Below are positions 53,952 through 62,346 of a stretch of DNA of 64,000 nucleotides, in pieces. Position 1 is the first letter of the stretch. Every line of letters starts with the position of its first letter. The DNA is from Thiothrix eikelboomii (GTDB taxonomy: Bacteria > Pseudomonadota > Gammaproteobacteria > Thiotrichales > Thiotrichaceae): the NCBI RefSeq assembly GCF_900167255.1, contig NZ_FUYB01000001.1, positions 337,632 through 401,631 on the forward strand, in the 5' to 3' direction. The notes under the pieces were generated by a model. That model made no database searches. It saw only the letters and a program-made list of their open reading frames with translations, and was not told the DNA's origin. A program made the position numbers and the translations under genes.

Positions 53952-55012
53952 TCTTTATAATCTTCAACCGCCCCATTGCTAGATAATAGAATCGCAATGG
54001 GGCGAGTCGTTGGGCTTGCGGAGAGTAGTAACATAATAATCACCATAATGGGTACACTTAAAATCATCCCGGTAATTCCCCAAATTGCACCCCAAACAGC
54101 CAAAGCAAGAATAATGACTAAACCACTTAAATTGAGTTTACTCCCCATTAAATAGGGTTCAAGAATATTACCGATACTAAACTGAATGGTAGTCAATACA
54201 ATAGTAACCCCTAAAAAAGGCAAATAACTATCGAACTGCACCAATGATAATAAGGCGGGGAAAACCACTGCAATTAAAGAGCCAATTGTTGGAATATAAT
54301 TTAATAAAAAGGTGATAAATCCCCAAAATGCGGGGTAATTTACATCAAAAATGGATAAAACTGTATAACAAAGCACGCCAGTTAAAATACTGACAAAGGT
54401 TTTTACCGTTAGATAAGTGCGAATACTCTCATCCAGACGATCCAAAGTGGTATTGACTCGGGTACGCTGTTGCGGATCAGTAAATAAGGCAATGATTTTT
54501 TTAGGCAGCGCGGCTTGCTCGGACACAATAAAGATAATATAAATCACGACCAATGAGGCAATGCCCAAAAAACCACTCACCGCACTCACCACCCAACTCA
54601 CTAAACGCTCCAAATTAAATAAATCATTGAAACGGCTCATATCCAGTTTCATATCTGACGAAAACAGACTCAACATATAATTTATCTTTGCCTCAATGCG
54701 AAGCTGATAACTCGGTGCATCTTTAGCTAAAGCCAGCGCATTCGTAGCGATCATATCCATTACAAATAACATGAGCAGAATAGAAATAGCTAAGGCGAGT
54801 AAGACAGCAATCATCCGTGGCACATGAAAACCACCGAAGGAAATACTTTGAAAATAACGGGCGACGGTATCCAAGACATACCAGATAACAATCGCAATAA
54901 TTAATGGAATTAAAATATCGCGCCCAATGACTAACAGCCAACCCAAAATACAGATTAAAAACAGGCCTGCTGTGATGTTGACTAGGCGATTATTTAGTAA
55001 ACCTTGTGGCAT
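53948..55012 (-). CDS. AI-2E family transporter
   Basis: 354 aa with eight predicted membrane helices and the PF01594 pattern, including LLNYIPTIGSLIAVVFPALL and NILEPYLMGSKLNLSGLVII. The family includes TqsA-type exporters and Na+/H+ antiporter-like members; real transport of autoinducer-2 is shown only for a few. It stands alone on the minus strand between an HdeD-like gene and truD. Substrate unknown. Confidence 0.88.
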   Translation of the reverse strand: MPQGLLNNRLVNITAGLFLICILGWLLVIGRDILIPLIIAIVIWYVLDTVARYFQSISFGGFHVPRMIAVLLALAISILLMLFVMDMIATNALALAKDAPSYQLRIEAKINYMLSLFSSDMKLDMSRFNDLFNLERLVSWVVSAVSGFLGIASLVVIYIIFIVSEQAALPKKIIALFTDPQQRTRVNTTLDRLDESIRTYLTVKTFVSILTGVLCYTVLSIFDVNYPAFWGFITFLLNYIPTIGSLIAVVFPALLSLVQFDSYLPFLGVTIVLTTIQFSIGNILEPYLMGSKLNLSGLVIILALAVWGAIWGITGMILSVPIMVIIMLLLSASPTTRPIAILLSSNGAVEDYKD

Positions 55013-55062
55013 AAGCTATCCCCAGCTTTTTGAGAAACAGCCTTAATTATAGCGAAATTGAA

Positions 55063-56100
55063 TTAATTTGCTCGGCTACTAAAATGCCCTAATTGTTCTA
55101 ATAAAATCGTCGCATAAGCCCCCGGCGGCAAACTAAAGCTTAAACGCACAGAAGTCGCAGATAAGGCGGTCAACTGAAGCTCATTCACTTTAATCCGCAA
55201 AGCACGACGCTCTTGTTTTAGGCCGTGCTTTTCCAAGCCTGCACAAAAAATCGGAAATTGCGCAGCTTGAGTGGCTTCCAACTCACCTACCCCCGCTTGC
55301 GTAGCTAACTCACCGCGTCCCCATAGCACACCTGTTGGATGCAAATCTAAAGCGGCTAAACGGGTCGTTAATTCAGGGCTAGCATCATCTGCAAACCATG
55401 CACTCCCACCTTCAAACATAAAGACATCACCTTCCATACGCTGATCCCAAGTTTGCTGTTGGATGCGAGCTGAAAGAACATGATTAAAAATCCAAGAACG
55501 GGCTGCCGATAAATACAAACTGCGTTGATTACGTTGCTTGGGCATAAAACCACCCTCAAACCAACGCTCAGCCTTGGTGAGATTGCCCATATTGTGTCCA
55601 AACCGTTGTTCACCATAATAATTTGGCAAACCACGCTGGCTAATCTCTACACAAATTGCCTGTGCAGCGGCTAAATCACCCGAGCAATCCTGTAAATTGA
55701 GAATAAATTGATTGCTCAACAAAGCACCTCGACGTAGTTTTTTGTCGTGCCGCTGCTGATAGAGAATCTCGATTTCTGGAGGTAAATCCGCAAAATTAGG
55801 GTCAGCTTTCCCCGGCAGTTGCAGACTAAACCATTGAGTGGTCACAGCATGGCGATCTTTTAAGCCAGCATAACCTACCTCACTGGCAGGGATTTGTGCA
55901 CACCTTGCTAATTGACCAGCTACCCAATCAGTATTTGCGCCCGTTTTACGGACTTGTAACCACAGATGCTCACCCGCCCCGGAAAGGTCTATATCCATCT
56001 GCTCATTGACTATGAAATCCTCAGGTTTTACCCGAAACTGCCCTTTCAGTGGGGCTGAATAAGCGCGGGCAAAAGCCGCCATCGTAAAAGGAGTCGTCAT
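55063..56100 (-). CDS. truD: tRNA pseudouridine(13) synthase
   Basis: 345 aa from ATG 56100; a TTG is immediately upstream. The catalytic aspartate lies in VGYAGLKDRHAVTTQ, with the RVKPEDFIVNE start and the TruD insertion containing GLPNYYGEQRFGHNMGN. It makes pseudouridine at position 13 of tRNA-Glu. It follows the UbiA-family gene by four bases. Confidence 0.96.
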   Translation of the reverse strand: MTTPFTMAAFARAYSAPLKGQFRVKPEDFIVNEQMDIDLSGAGEHLWLQVRKTGANTDWVAGQLARCAQIPASEVGYAGLKDRHAVTTQWFSLQLPGKADPNFADLPPEIEILYQQRHDKKLRRGALLSNQFILNLQDCSGDLAAAQAICVEISQRGLPNYYGEQRFGHNMGNLTKAERWFEGGFMPKQRNQRSLYLSAARSWIFNHVLSARIQQQTWDQRMEGDVFMFEGGSAWFADDASPELTTRLAALDLHPTGVLWGRGELATQAGVGELEATQAAQFPIFCAGLEKHGLKQERRALRIKVNELQLTALSATSVRLSFSLPPGAYATILLEQLGHFSSRAN

Positions 56101-56104
56101 CAAT

Positions 56105-57052
56105 TTACTCTACCTGTACCAAGACCAAGCTTAAAGTTAACAGGCTAGCATGCAATAGGGCACTAGCAATGGTCATTTTAATCGCAGTGGTTAGACGGGC
56201 AGGGTGAAGTGCATAGCGCTTGAGTAAAATCGCCGCACTGATCGCTAAACCCAAAGGTAAAAGACTGATAATAGCCAAGCTAGGCAAGAACTGATTGATG
56301 ATCAAACTCACTAAAATAACGAAGGCTAATAAAACATTGCCCACATAAATCCACGCTGCAGGCAAAGCACCAAAGCGAACCACCCAATGGTATTTACCAC
56401 TCGCTGCATCAGCCTTAGCATCAGGAAATTGATTAATCAATAAAATATTCATCGCCAATAAGCCAAGCGGTAAACTAATCACACAAGGATACCAAGCTAA
56501 CTGGCTGGTTTGCACATACCAAGCCCCTAGCGGCGTGAGCAAGCCAATACCCAAAGCCACCGCTGGCTCGCCTAAACCACGGCTATTCAATTGCAAGGGC
56601 GGTGCAGAATAACCCCAACCGACTAAAAAACCGGCTAAACCAATCCAAAACAAACCCCAACCGGTTTGCCAGACTAAGATTAAACCCAGCAGGCTAGCCA
56701 CAGCAAGCAACCAGCAGGCCCATTGAAAACTTGCCTTAGCGCTTAAAACCTGATTCTGAATAAAGCGACTTCCTCCTGTGAAGGGGTAAATCCGCTCAGT
56801 ATTAAGCCGATCTGTACCATTTTGCTCATCGTAATAATCATTGATCACGTTCACACTTGCATGAATCAGCATCATCGCCAGCACGCTTAAGATAAACAAA
56901 CCCCAGTTAAATTCATGGCCTTGGTAACTTGCCGCAGCAGCCCCCACACAAACAGGCAAAATGCTCACCCCTAAAAAAGCGGGGCGAGTGGCGAGGCTAT
57001 AACGCAGGAGCGGCGACTGCTTGAGGAGAGCTTGAGTAGGTTCTTGTGGCAT
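56105..57052 (-). CDS. UbiA/MenA-family prenyltransferase
   Basis: 315 aa polytopic membrane protein. The first aspartate-rich motif is NVINDYYDEQNGTD; the second is NQFPDAKADAASGK. These bind the prenyl diphosphate and Mg2+. The pattern is closer to MenA (dihydroxynaphthoate) than to UbiA, and the PFTGGSRFIQN segment is typical of this subgroup. It is divergent from ubiD across about 60 bases. Whether it acts in menaquinone, ubiquinone or another isoprenoid path is open. Confidence 0.8.
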   Translation of the reverse strand: MPQEPTQALLKQSPLLRYSLATRPAFLGVSILPVCVGAAAASYQGHEFNWGLFILSVLAMMLIHASVNVINDYYDEQNGTDRLNTERIYPFTGGSRFIQNQVLSAKASFQWACWLLAVASLLGLILVWQTGWGLFWIGLAGFLVGWGYSAPPLQLNSRGLGEPAVALGIGLLTPLGAWYVQTSQLAWYPCVISLPLGLLAMNILLINQFPDAKADAASGKYHWVVRFGALPAAWIYVGNVLLAFVILVSLIINQFLPSLAIISLLPLGLAISAAILLKRYALHPARLTTAIKMTIASALLHASLLTLSLVLVQVE

Positions 57053-57114
57053 CGCAAATATAAAAGCTAATTAAGACCGCTTCACTCTAAGCTATTTTCC
57101 GTTATCATCCCACT

Positions 57115-58578
57115 ATGAAATATCAAGACTTGCGCGACTTTATCCAACAATTGGAAGCCCGAGGTGAACTCAAACGGATTCAAACCGAAGTTGACCCCCA
57201 TCTCGAAATGACTGAAATCGCTGATCGTGTACTGCGTGCGGGTGGGCCGGCTTTATTGTTTGAAAACCCTAAAGGCTATCATATTCCGGTATTAGCTAAT
57301 CTCTTTGGCACACCCCGCCGAGTTGCCTTAGGTATGGGTGAAGAATCGACCTCAGCCTTGCGGGAAATAGGCCGTTTGCTCGCCGTACTCAAGCAGCCTG
57401 AACCACCTAAAGGTTTGAAAGAGGTTTGGAAGGCTGTGCCAGTTTTCAAAAAAGTACTGGATATGGCACCTAAAGTGGTGAACCACCCTGCTTGCCAAGC
57501 CATTGTATTAAAGGGGGATGAGATTGATCTGCATCAGTTACCGATTCAGCATTGCTGGCCGGGGGATGTTGCACCTCTAATCACTTGGGGCTTAGTCATC
57601 ACTAAAGGTCCTGAAAAAAATCGCCAAAACTTAGGCATCTATCGCCAGCAAGTCTTAGGCAAAAATAAGGTGATTATGCGCTGGCTCTCGCATCGAGGCG
57701 GGGCTTTAGATTTCCTCGATTGGCAACGCAAATACCCCGGCGAACCTTTTCCGGTAGCCGTCGCATTGGGTGCTGATCCAGCAACGATTTTAGGCGCAGT
57801 GACCCCTGTACCCGATACCCTCTCTGAATATGCGTTCGCGGGCCTATTACGCGGTTCACGCACTGAATTAGCAAAAGCTTTGTTGTCTGATTTGCAGGTG
57901 CCAGCCTCTGCTGAATTTGTGCTAGAAGGTTTTATCTATCCACAGGATTATGCACCGGAAGGCCCATATGGCGATCATACGGGTTATTATAATGAGGTAG
58001 ATACTTTCCCTGTATTTACAATTGAGCGTATTACTCATCGCAAAAATCCGATTTATCACAGCACCTACACCGGTCGCCCACCCGATGAACCTGCTATTTT
58101 GGGGGTGGCCTTAAATGAAGTTTTTGTACCTATTCTGCAAAAGCAGTTTCCAGAGATTGTCGATTTTTATCTCCCACCAGAAGGCTGCTCCTATCGCATG
58201 GCCGTGGTGAGTATTAAAAAGCAATATGCCGGACATGCAAAGCGCGTGATGATGGGGGTTTGGTCGTTCTTACGCCAGTTTATGTATACCAAATTTATCA
58301 TTGTCGTGGATGAAGATATTAATATCCGCAACTGGCAGGATGTTATTTGGGCGATGACAACACGGATGGATCCAGCCCGTGATACCGTCTTGATTGAAAA
58401 CACTCCGATTGACTACTTGGACTTTGCCTCGCCTGTGTCGGGCTTAGGTTCAAAGATGGGCTTGGATGCCACTAATAAATGGCCAGGAGAAACCACCCGA
58501 GAATGGGGTACACCGATTGTGATGGAACAAGCCGTGAAGGATAAAGTAGATGCTATCTGGCAGGAGCTGGGATTATAA
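57115..58578 (+). CDS. ubiD: 3-octaprenyl-4-hydroxybenzoate decarboxylase UbiD
   Basis: 487 aa, the size of UbiD. It contains [20 protein letters not shown] and [20 protein letters not shown], and [14 protein letters not shown] with the catalytic acidic residues. The enzyme uses prenylated FMN (made by UbiX) to decarboxylate 4-hydroxy-3-polyprenylbenzoate in ubiquinone synthesis. No ubiX is in the window. The ATG at 57115 has no strong ribosome site. Confidence 0.95.
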   Translation: MKYQDLRDFIQQLEARGELKRIQTEVDPHLEMTEIADRVLRAGGPALLFENPKGYHIPVLANLFGTPRRVALGMGEESTSALREIGRLLAVLKQPEPPKGLKEVWKAVPVFKKVLDMAPKVVNHPACQAIVLKGDEIDLHQLPIQHCWPGDVAPLITWGLVITKGPEKNRQNLGIYRQQVLGKNKVIMRWLSHRGGALDFLDWQRKYPGEPFPVAVALGADPATILGAVTPVPDTLSEYAFAGLLRGSRTELAKALLSDLQVPASAEFVLEGFIYPQDYAPEGPYGDHTGYYNEVDTFPVFTIERITHRKNPIYHSTYTGRPPDEPAILGVALNEVFVPILQKQFPEIVDFYLPPEGCSYRMAVVSIKKQYAGHAKRVMMGVWSFLRQFMYTKFIIVVDEDINIRNWQDVIWAMTTRMDPARDTVLIENTPIDYLDFASPVSGLGSKMGLDATNKWPGETTREWGTPIVMEQAVKDKVDAIWQELGL

Positions 58579-58580
58579 AT

Positions 58581-58606
58581 CCATGCTGATGTGAGTATCA
58601 GCATGG
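58581..58606. terminator. Hairpin between ubiD and the secreted protein gene
   Basis: CCATGCTGAT (58581-58590) pairs perfectly with ATCAGCATGG (58597-58606) around a six-base loop, two bases after the ubiD stop. It serves as a terminator for ubiD; no strong T-run follows, so Rho-independent action is uncertain. Confidence 0.6.
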
Positions 58607-58636
58607 TTAGTTGGATTTAATATCTGCTTACAAGAT

Positions 58637-59260
58637 TTAATTAAAGAAGTATATAATAAAATCACCTTTATTATAACTGGACTTACCCCACCAATTGCAG
58701 CCTTTTCTATTGTCATACCCAGTCGCATACATTGTTTGCATGCCACCCGTATAAAAATAGCCTACATTAGACCAAGCACCATTACTCTGATACTGACCAT
58801 ACCATGTGCCGCTTTGAGAGCGGCCAACACAGGTTACAGTATTAACATTATAATTGTAGGCATAAACTTGGCCATTATAACCCACTACTCGATTCCACAA
58901 ATAGAAAGTGCGATAGGCATCAACATAGCTTGAGGTTGCTTTATTCCCACTCTTCTCAGCCAATTTCGTTATATCTACAGCAACCATGTCATCAGGGTAG
59001 CTTTTTATTCTAACTTGGTTAATGGCCTCTGAAACTTTAGCGGCGGTATCTGCAGTATCCTCAATAGTAGAAGGTATAACACTTAACAAATGCTGTGCAA
59101 TTTCTACTGAAGGTGCTTCTATTTCTACTTTAAAGCCATTAAAATTTTTACTGGCTTTAGCTAAATTTGCATCCTGACTAACCGCAGCCAATACAGAGCC
59201 CATCGCTAACAAACCTAAACCAGTTAAAACTAAATTAGCTAATAATTTAGTTTTTTTCAT
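58637..59260 (-). CDS. Unrecognised secreted protein
   Basis: 207 aa with a signal peptide (MKKTKLLANLVLTGLGLLAM, cleavage near VLAA). The mature half from about residue 120 is rich in Tyr, Asn, Gly and Trp (YNGQVYAYNYNVNTVTCVG; YGQYQSNGAWSNVGYF) with two cysteines about 48 residues apart. No family is recognised; it looks like a beta-rich extracellular module. The ribosome site GGAGG is strong. The gene is AT-rich compared with the neighbours. It lies downstream of a 26-bp palindrome and a LuxR-type gene. Confidence 0.7.
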   Translation of the reverse strand: MKKTKLLANLVLTGLGLLAMGSVLAAVSQDANLAKASKNFNGFKVEIEAPSVEIAQHLLSVIPSTIEDTADTAAKVSEAINQVRIKSYPDDMVAVDITKLAEKSGNKATSSYVDAYRTFYLWNRVVGYNGQVYAYNYNVNTVTCVGRSQSGTWYGQYQSNGAWSNVGYFYTGGMQTMYATGYDNRKGCNWWGKSSYNKGDFIIYFFN

Positions 59261-59353
59261 TTTACATTCCTCCGACAGTATAATAAAACAACTTTAAGCT
59301 CTAAATTAGAAAATAACAATATGGCTTAGGTTATAATAAACTATATAGACTTA

Positions 59354-59379
59354 CTATAACTCTATGCATAAAGTTATAG
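59354..59379. promoter_or_regulatory. 26-bp near-perfect palindrome between luxR-type and secreted-protein genes
   Basis: CTATAACTCTATGCATAAAGTTATAG is self-complementary along its length except for one base pair. It begins directly after the regulator stop codon at 59380-59382, about 95 bases before the secreted-protein ATG. Symmetry and position fit an operator; a hairpin terminator without T-run is the alternative. Confidence 0.5.
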
Positions 59380-60018
59380 CTAGACATTCATAATTAAGCC
59401 TAGTTTTTCTGCATATTTGACTGCCCCGACTCGATTATGTACATTTAGCTCTTTTAAAATAGCACTGACATGGAGTTTAATTGTACCATCTGAGCAGTTT
59501 AACTCATGCGCTATATCTTTATTTGAAAAGCCAGCTGCTACTAATTTGAGCACCTGTAGTTGCCTTGGAGTCAGATGGTTGCGCTTGGCGGGTTCATGCT
59601 TTTTTAGATCCAATACAGCTCTCGGAAGAGCATGTGCTACCAACAAGCTAGGAGACACGTAGAATTCTCCCATTAAAACCAGTTTTAAGGCATTGTTTAC
59701 TTCTCGTAAATCTGCCGATCTAGCTAAAAATCCATTAACACCCTGTAGCTCGATCAGTTCAGTAAATGACTGTTTTATATCGAAAATAACCAATAAACAT
59801 AACTCATTGGCCTGAGCTCTCAGCTCCCTCACCCACCGATAAGCCTTATCATCTATGCTACAAATGATCAGATTGAAAGCTGTGGTCACAGACATTAGCG
59901 CACTCGCCTCCTCAACAGAGGCTGCCTCAAAAACGGATACAGGCTCTATTACCTTAGCTACTTGCAGAGTAATAGCCTCTCTAAATAAAGGATAAGGATC
60001 TATGATCAGAACTCGCAT
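59380..60018 (-). CDS. LuxR/NarL-type response regulator with degenerate receiver
   Basis: 212 aa. Receiver-like domain 1-120 (RVLIIDPYPLFREA keeps an N-terminal acid). The usual phosphoacceptor segment reads LIICSIDDKAYRW, and the conserved receiver lysine position reads GFLARSAD, i.e. Arg instead of Lys. The C-terminal LuxR HTH is intact (LTPRQLQVLKLVAAGFSNKD; ELNCSDGTIKLHVSAIL). It probably binds DNA without classic phosphorylation. No kinase is adjacent. The ATG has GAGG upstream. AT-rich gene. A target may be the secreted-protein gene next to it. Confidence 0.85.
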   Translation of the reverse strand: MRVLIIDPYPLFREAITLQVAKVIEPVSVFEAASVEEASALMSVTTAFNLIICSIDDKAYRWVRELRAQANELCLLVIFDIKQSFTELIELQGVNGFLARSADLREVNNALKLVLMGEFYVSPSLLVAHALPRAVLDLKKHEPAKRNHLTPRQLQVLKLVAAGFSNKDIAHELNCSDGTIKLHVSAILKELNVHNRVGAVKYAEKLGLIMNV

Positions 60019-60207
60019 TTCTAATCGACCTCGCTTAGTATATAGGATATTAGTTATATTTAAGTGATAACTTCCTACTAAAGTATAAATTATAAATGGT
60101 ATTTTTTTGGATTTTTTTATGGGGAGTTAAATTCAATAAATTGAGCAAAAAATAACCAGACTAGCTATCTCAATAACGAAATGTATTTTAATTAGCGCGA
60201 ACTCGCT

Positions 60208-60227
60208 GCACCTAGAAAGCTAGGTGC
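60208..60227 (-). terminator. Perfect hairpin after the coiled-coil membrane protein gene
   Basis: GCACCTAG (60208-60215) and CTAGGTGC (60220-60227) form a perfect eight-pair stem with an AAAG loop (CTTT on the minus strand), immediately after the stop at 60228-60230. There is no T-run on the minus strand. The rest of 60019-60207 is AT-rich with no gene. Confidence 0.55.
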
Positions 60228-61019
60228 TTAGGGTATATTGGGTAATGACTGTCCATCCTGAGCCACATAAATAACCCAACCAGAACCATCGGATTTAGGC
60301 ATAGTCATGACTTCAGTAGCCTCGGGGAAAACTTGCTGCTCCCATAAAGCCTGCAAAACATCAACACCCTCAGGTGCCTTGCCTTGGAGATCCAGCTTAC
60401 AAAAGGCGGGGCCACATTCAGTACGACCCTGCAGAAGATGAGCAAGTTCAGATTGATTGAAAGCAGCATCTAGCTTTTGTTGTAGCATGCTTTGCCTCGC
60501 TAGATCAGGCTCTGCTGCTTGCAATTGTCGATCTAACTGGCTCGTACCCGCTTTTAAGCGTTGCTTAGCCGTTTTAACCTGAGCCTCAAGCATCTGCTCT
60601 GTGGGTGGAGCAGCAGAATCGGCATCCATTGTGGTGGTAATAGCTTGAACATCTGGCATCGCTGATGCAGGCGTTTTAGTTGGAGCTTTAGCTTGCACTT
60701 GAGCTTGCTTTAGCTCATCAAGCTGTTTTTGTAGCGCCGTCACCGCCGCTGCTTGCTTCAACTCCATTTGCTTAAATTGCGCGGCAAAGGCAGCTTGCAT
60801 CTGTTCTAACTGCTGAGAAATTAATTGATTCTGATCCACAGTTATAGGTTTTGTCTCTGACAAGCTCAACTGCTCTGGCACAATCTGCTTAACAGCAGTT
60901 GAGCTAGCTTGACTGAATGCGTTTGGAGTCTCTGTCGGCTGTCGATCAGTCCACCAAAAATAGCCATAGAACGCAGCGATCAAATATAAAACTGCCACTA
61001 AAACTATAGTAATGCGCAT
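60228..61019 (-). CDS. Single-pass membrane protein with coiled coil, unrecognised
   Basis: 263 aa from ATG 61019, with GGAG just upstream; the open frame continues to TTG 61028. One N-terminal membrane helix (ITIVLVAVLYLIAAFYGYFW) is followed by a Ser/Thr linker, a Gln/Lys/Ala-rich coiled coil (about residues 70-110), a second helical part and a small C-terminal domain with CGPAFCKLDL, two cysteines four residues apart. The topology suggests a periplasmic domain. No family is recognised. It follows the small secreted protein gene by 24 bases and so may form an operon with it. Confidence 0.7.
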   Translation of the reverse strand: MRITIVLVAVLYLIAAFYGYFWWTDRQPTETPNAFSQASSTAVKQIVPEQLSLSETKPITVDQNQLISQQLEQMQAAFAAQFKQMELKQAAAVTALQKQLDELKQAQVQAKAPTKTPASAMPDVQAITTTMDADSAAPPTEQMLEAQVKTAKQRLKAGTSQLDRQLQAAEPDLARQSMLQQKLDAAFNQSELAHLLQGRTECGPAFCKLDLQGKAPEGVDVLQALWEQQVFPEATEVMTMPKSDGSGWVIYVAQDGQSLPNIP

Positions 61020-61043
61020 TCGCTCCAACCTTCAATGTGCTGA

Positions 61044-61502
61044 TCAATTATCCTGCCAACTGACTCCACGCACGGTCGTGCCTTGAGCGAGATTGCAGCT
61101 AACACTATAGGTATCGTAATTATTCATCGTCCCTAAACCGCTGGTATTAAAACCCGCATAGACATTACCTGTCCCACGCGCCACCATCGACACAGAGCGA
61201 CTAGCACCCGTCAAATAATCCGTATGAATCACCTTGCAGGTCGTCTCTCGAGCTGAGGGATGATTCAAATTGACATAAACAGTTTGCCGAACAAACAAGG
61301 TGCGCTGTAGTGGGCAAGAGACCCAAGCACTATTCGCGCTCACACGAACTAAGCCCGTCTCACCGATGGTATTAAACTGGCTGGTTTGACTACCTAAAGC
61401 CGCTCTACAAGCAGCTCCCGGAATGGCTTGCCAAGCAGCATAGCTACTGGTACTCAAAGTGCCGATCACAGCAACTAATACCCCTACTGGAATCAATTTC
61501 AA
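61044..61502 (-). CDS. Small secreted cysteine-containing protein, unrecognised
   Basis: 152 aa from TTG 61502, chosen because GAGGAG lies seven bases upstream and gives a clean signal peptide (MKLIPVGVLVAVIGTLSTSS, cleavage near SYA). The mature part has four cysteines (GAACRAAL, SCPLQ, TTCKV, SCNLAQ) that could make two disulfides, and a beta-rich look. No family is recognised. It precedes the coiled-coil membrane protein gene. Confidence 0.65.
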   Translation of the reverse strand: MKLIPVGVLVAVIGTLSTSSYAAWQAIPGAACRAALGSQTSQFNTIGETGLVRVSANSAWVSCPLQRTLFVRQTVYVNLNHPSARETTCKVIHTDYLTGASRSVSMVARGTGNVYAGFNTSGLGTMNNYDTYSVSCNLAQGTTVRGVSWQDN

Positions 61503-61674
61503 GTGCTTACTCCTCAATTAACTGGCTGGATTACTAGGCCTGATTACCAGACCTCATTAAAGGTTTTTACAGGTTTGCTTATACTGCAACTCACCCAACT
61601 TTGCTAGTCACCGCTCAACCCACCGCCTTTCACCGAACATCTGTCAGCTTATCGCTAGGCAGCGAATTTCTGGC

Positions 61675-62340
61675 ATGATTTTGGGAATTAATAAAAAAAT
61701 GGAAGCCCGCATCATGCAAGACCTCTCTTTATTAGATTGGCGCGACAATAAAGACGCTTGGACTAAAAAATACATTGCCCCTGGCATCCGTACTGGGGAT
61801 GTTGACCTGATGATTGATGAATTAGGCCCGGATATTTATTGCTTCCCCCTATTCACGGATGCTTTTTGTTATGAAGTCGTCGAGCAAGCCGAGCGTTTAG
61901 GTAAATGGACGACTGCACGCCACGAATATTACCCCACGACCGATGTTTTATTACAAGACTTAGGTCTAGCCGACATGTATCACCAAGTCATGCATACGTT
62001 TTGCCATCCCATCGCTCGGAAAATTTGGCGTTTAGAAGGTCGGCATTGGGAAGATATGGTCGAAGAAAGTTTCATGGCACGTTACCGTTCGAATGAACAA
62101 GTACTCCTCTCTGTTCATCAAGACTATGCCGACTATACGTTTACCGTTGGCTTAAATAGTGGTTTTGAAGGGGGCGGTACTTGGTTTGTACGCCAAAAAA
62201 TTCTAGGTAATCCCAAAAGTGGCTATTGCACACTGTTCCCCTGTATTACCCATCCGCACGGTGGCCGCCCGACGACTAAAGGTACTCGCTATATCGTTGT
62301 CTCGTTTTGTCGGCGTCGACACCTGTATGAGCACGGCTAA
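61675..62340 (+). CDS. 2-oxoglutarate/Fe(II)-dependent oxygenase, PLOD-like
   Basis: 221 aa if begun at ATG 61675; in-frame ATGs at 61699 and 61714 are also possible. The double-stranded beta-helix metal ligands are His148-x-Asp150 (SVHQDYADYTFTV) and His195 in THPHGGRPTTKGTRY; the following Arg205 would bind 2-oxoglutarate. This end resembles the lysyl hydroxylases of animals (THYHEG-type ... GTRY-VSF), and YYPTTDV fits too. The enzyme may hydroxylate a protein side chain. It has no signal peptide. It stands alone, converging on recQ. Confidence 0.8.
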   Translation: MILGINKKMEARIMQDLSLLDWRDNKDAWTKKYIAPGIRTGDVDLMIDELGPDIYCFPLFTDAFCYEVVEQAERLGKWTTARHEYYPTTDVLLQDLGLADMYHQVMHTFCHPIARKIWRLEGRHWEDMVEESFMARYRSNEQVLLSVHQDYADYTFTVGLNSGFEGGGTWFVRQKILGNPKSGYCTLFPCITHPHGGRPTTKGTRYIVVSFCRRRHLYEHG

Positions 62341-62346
62341 AGTGTC

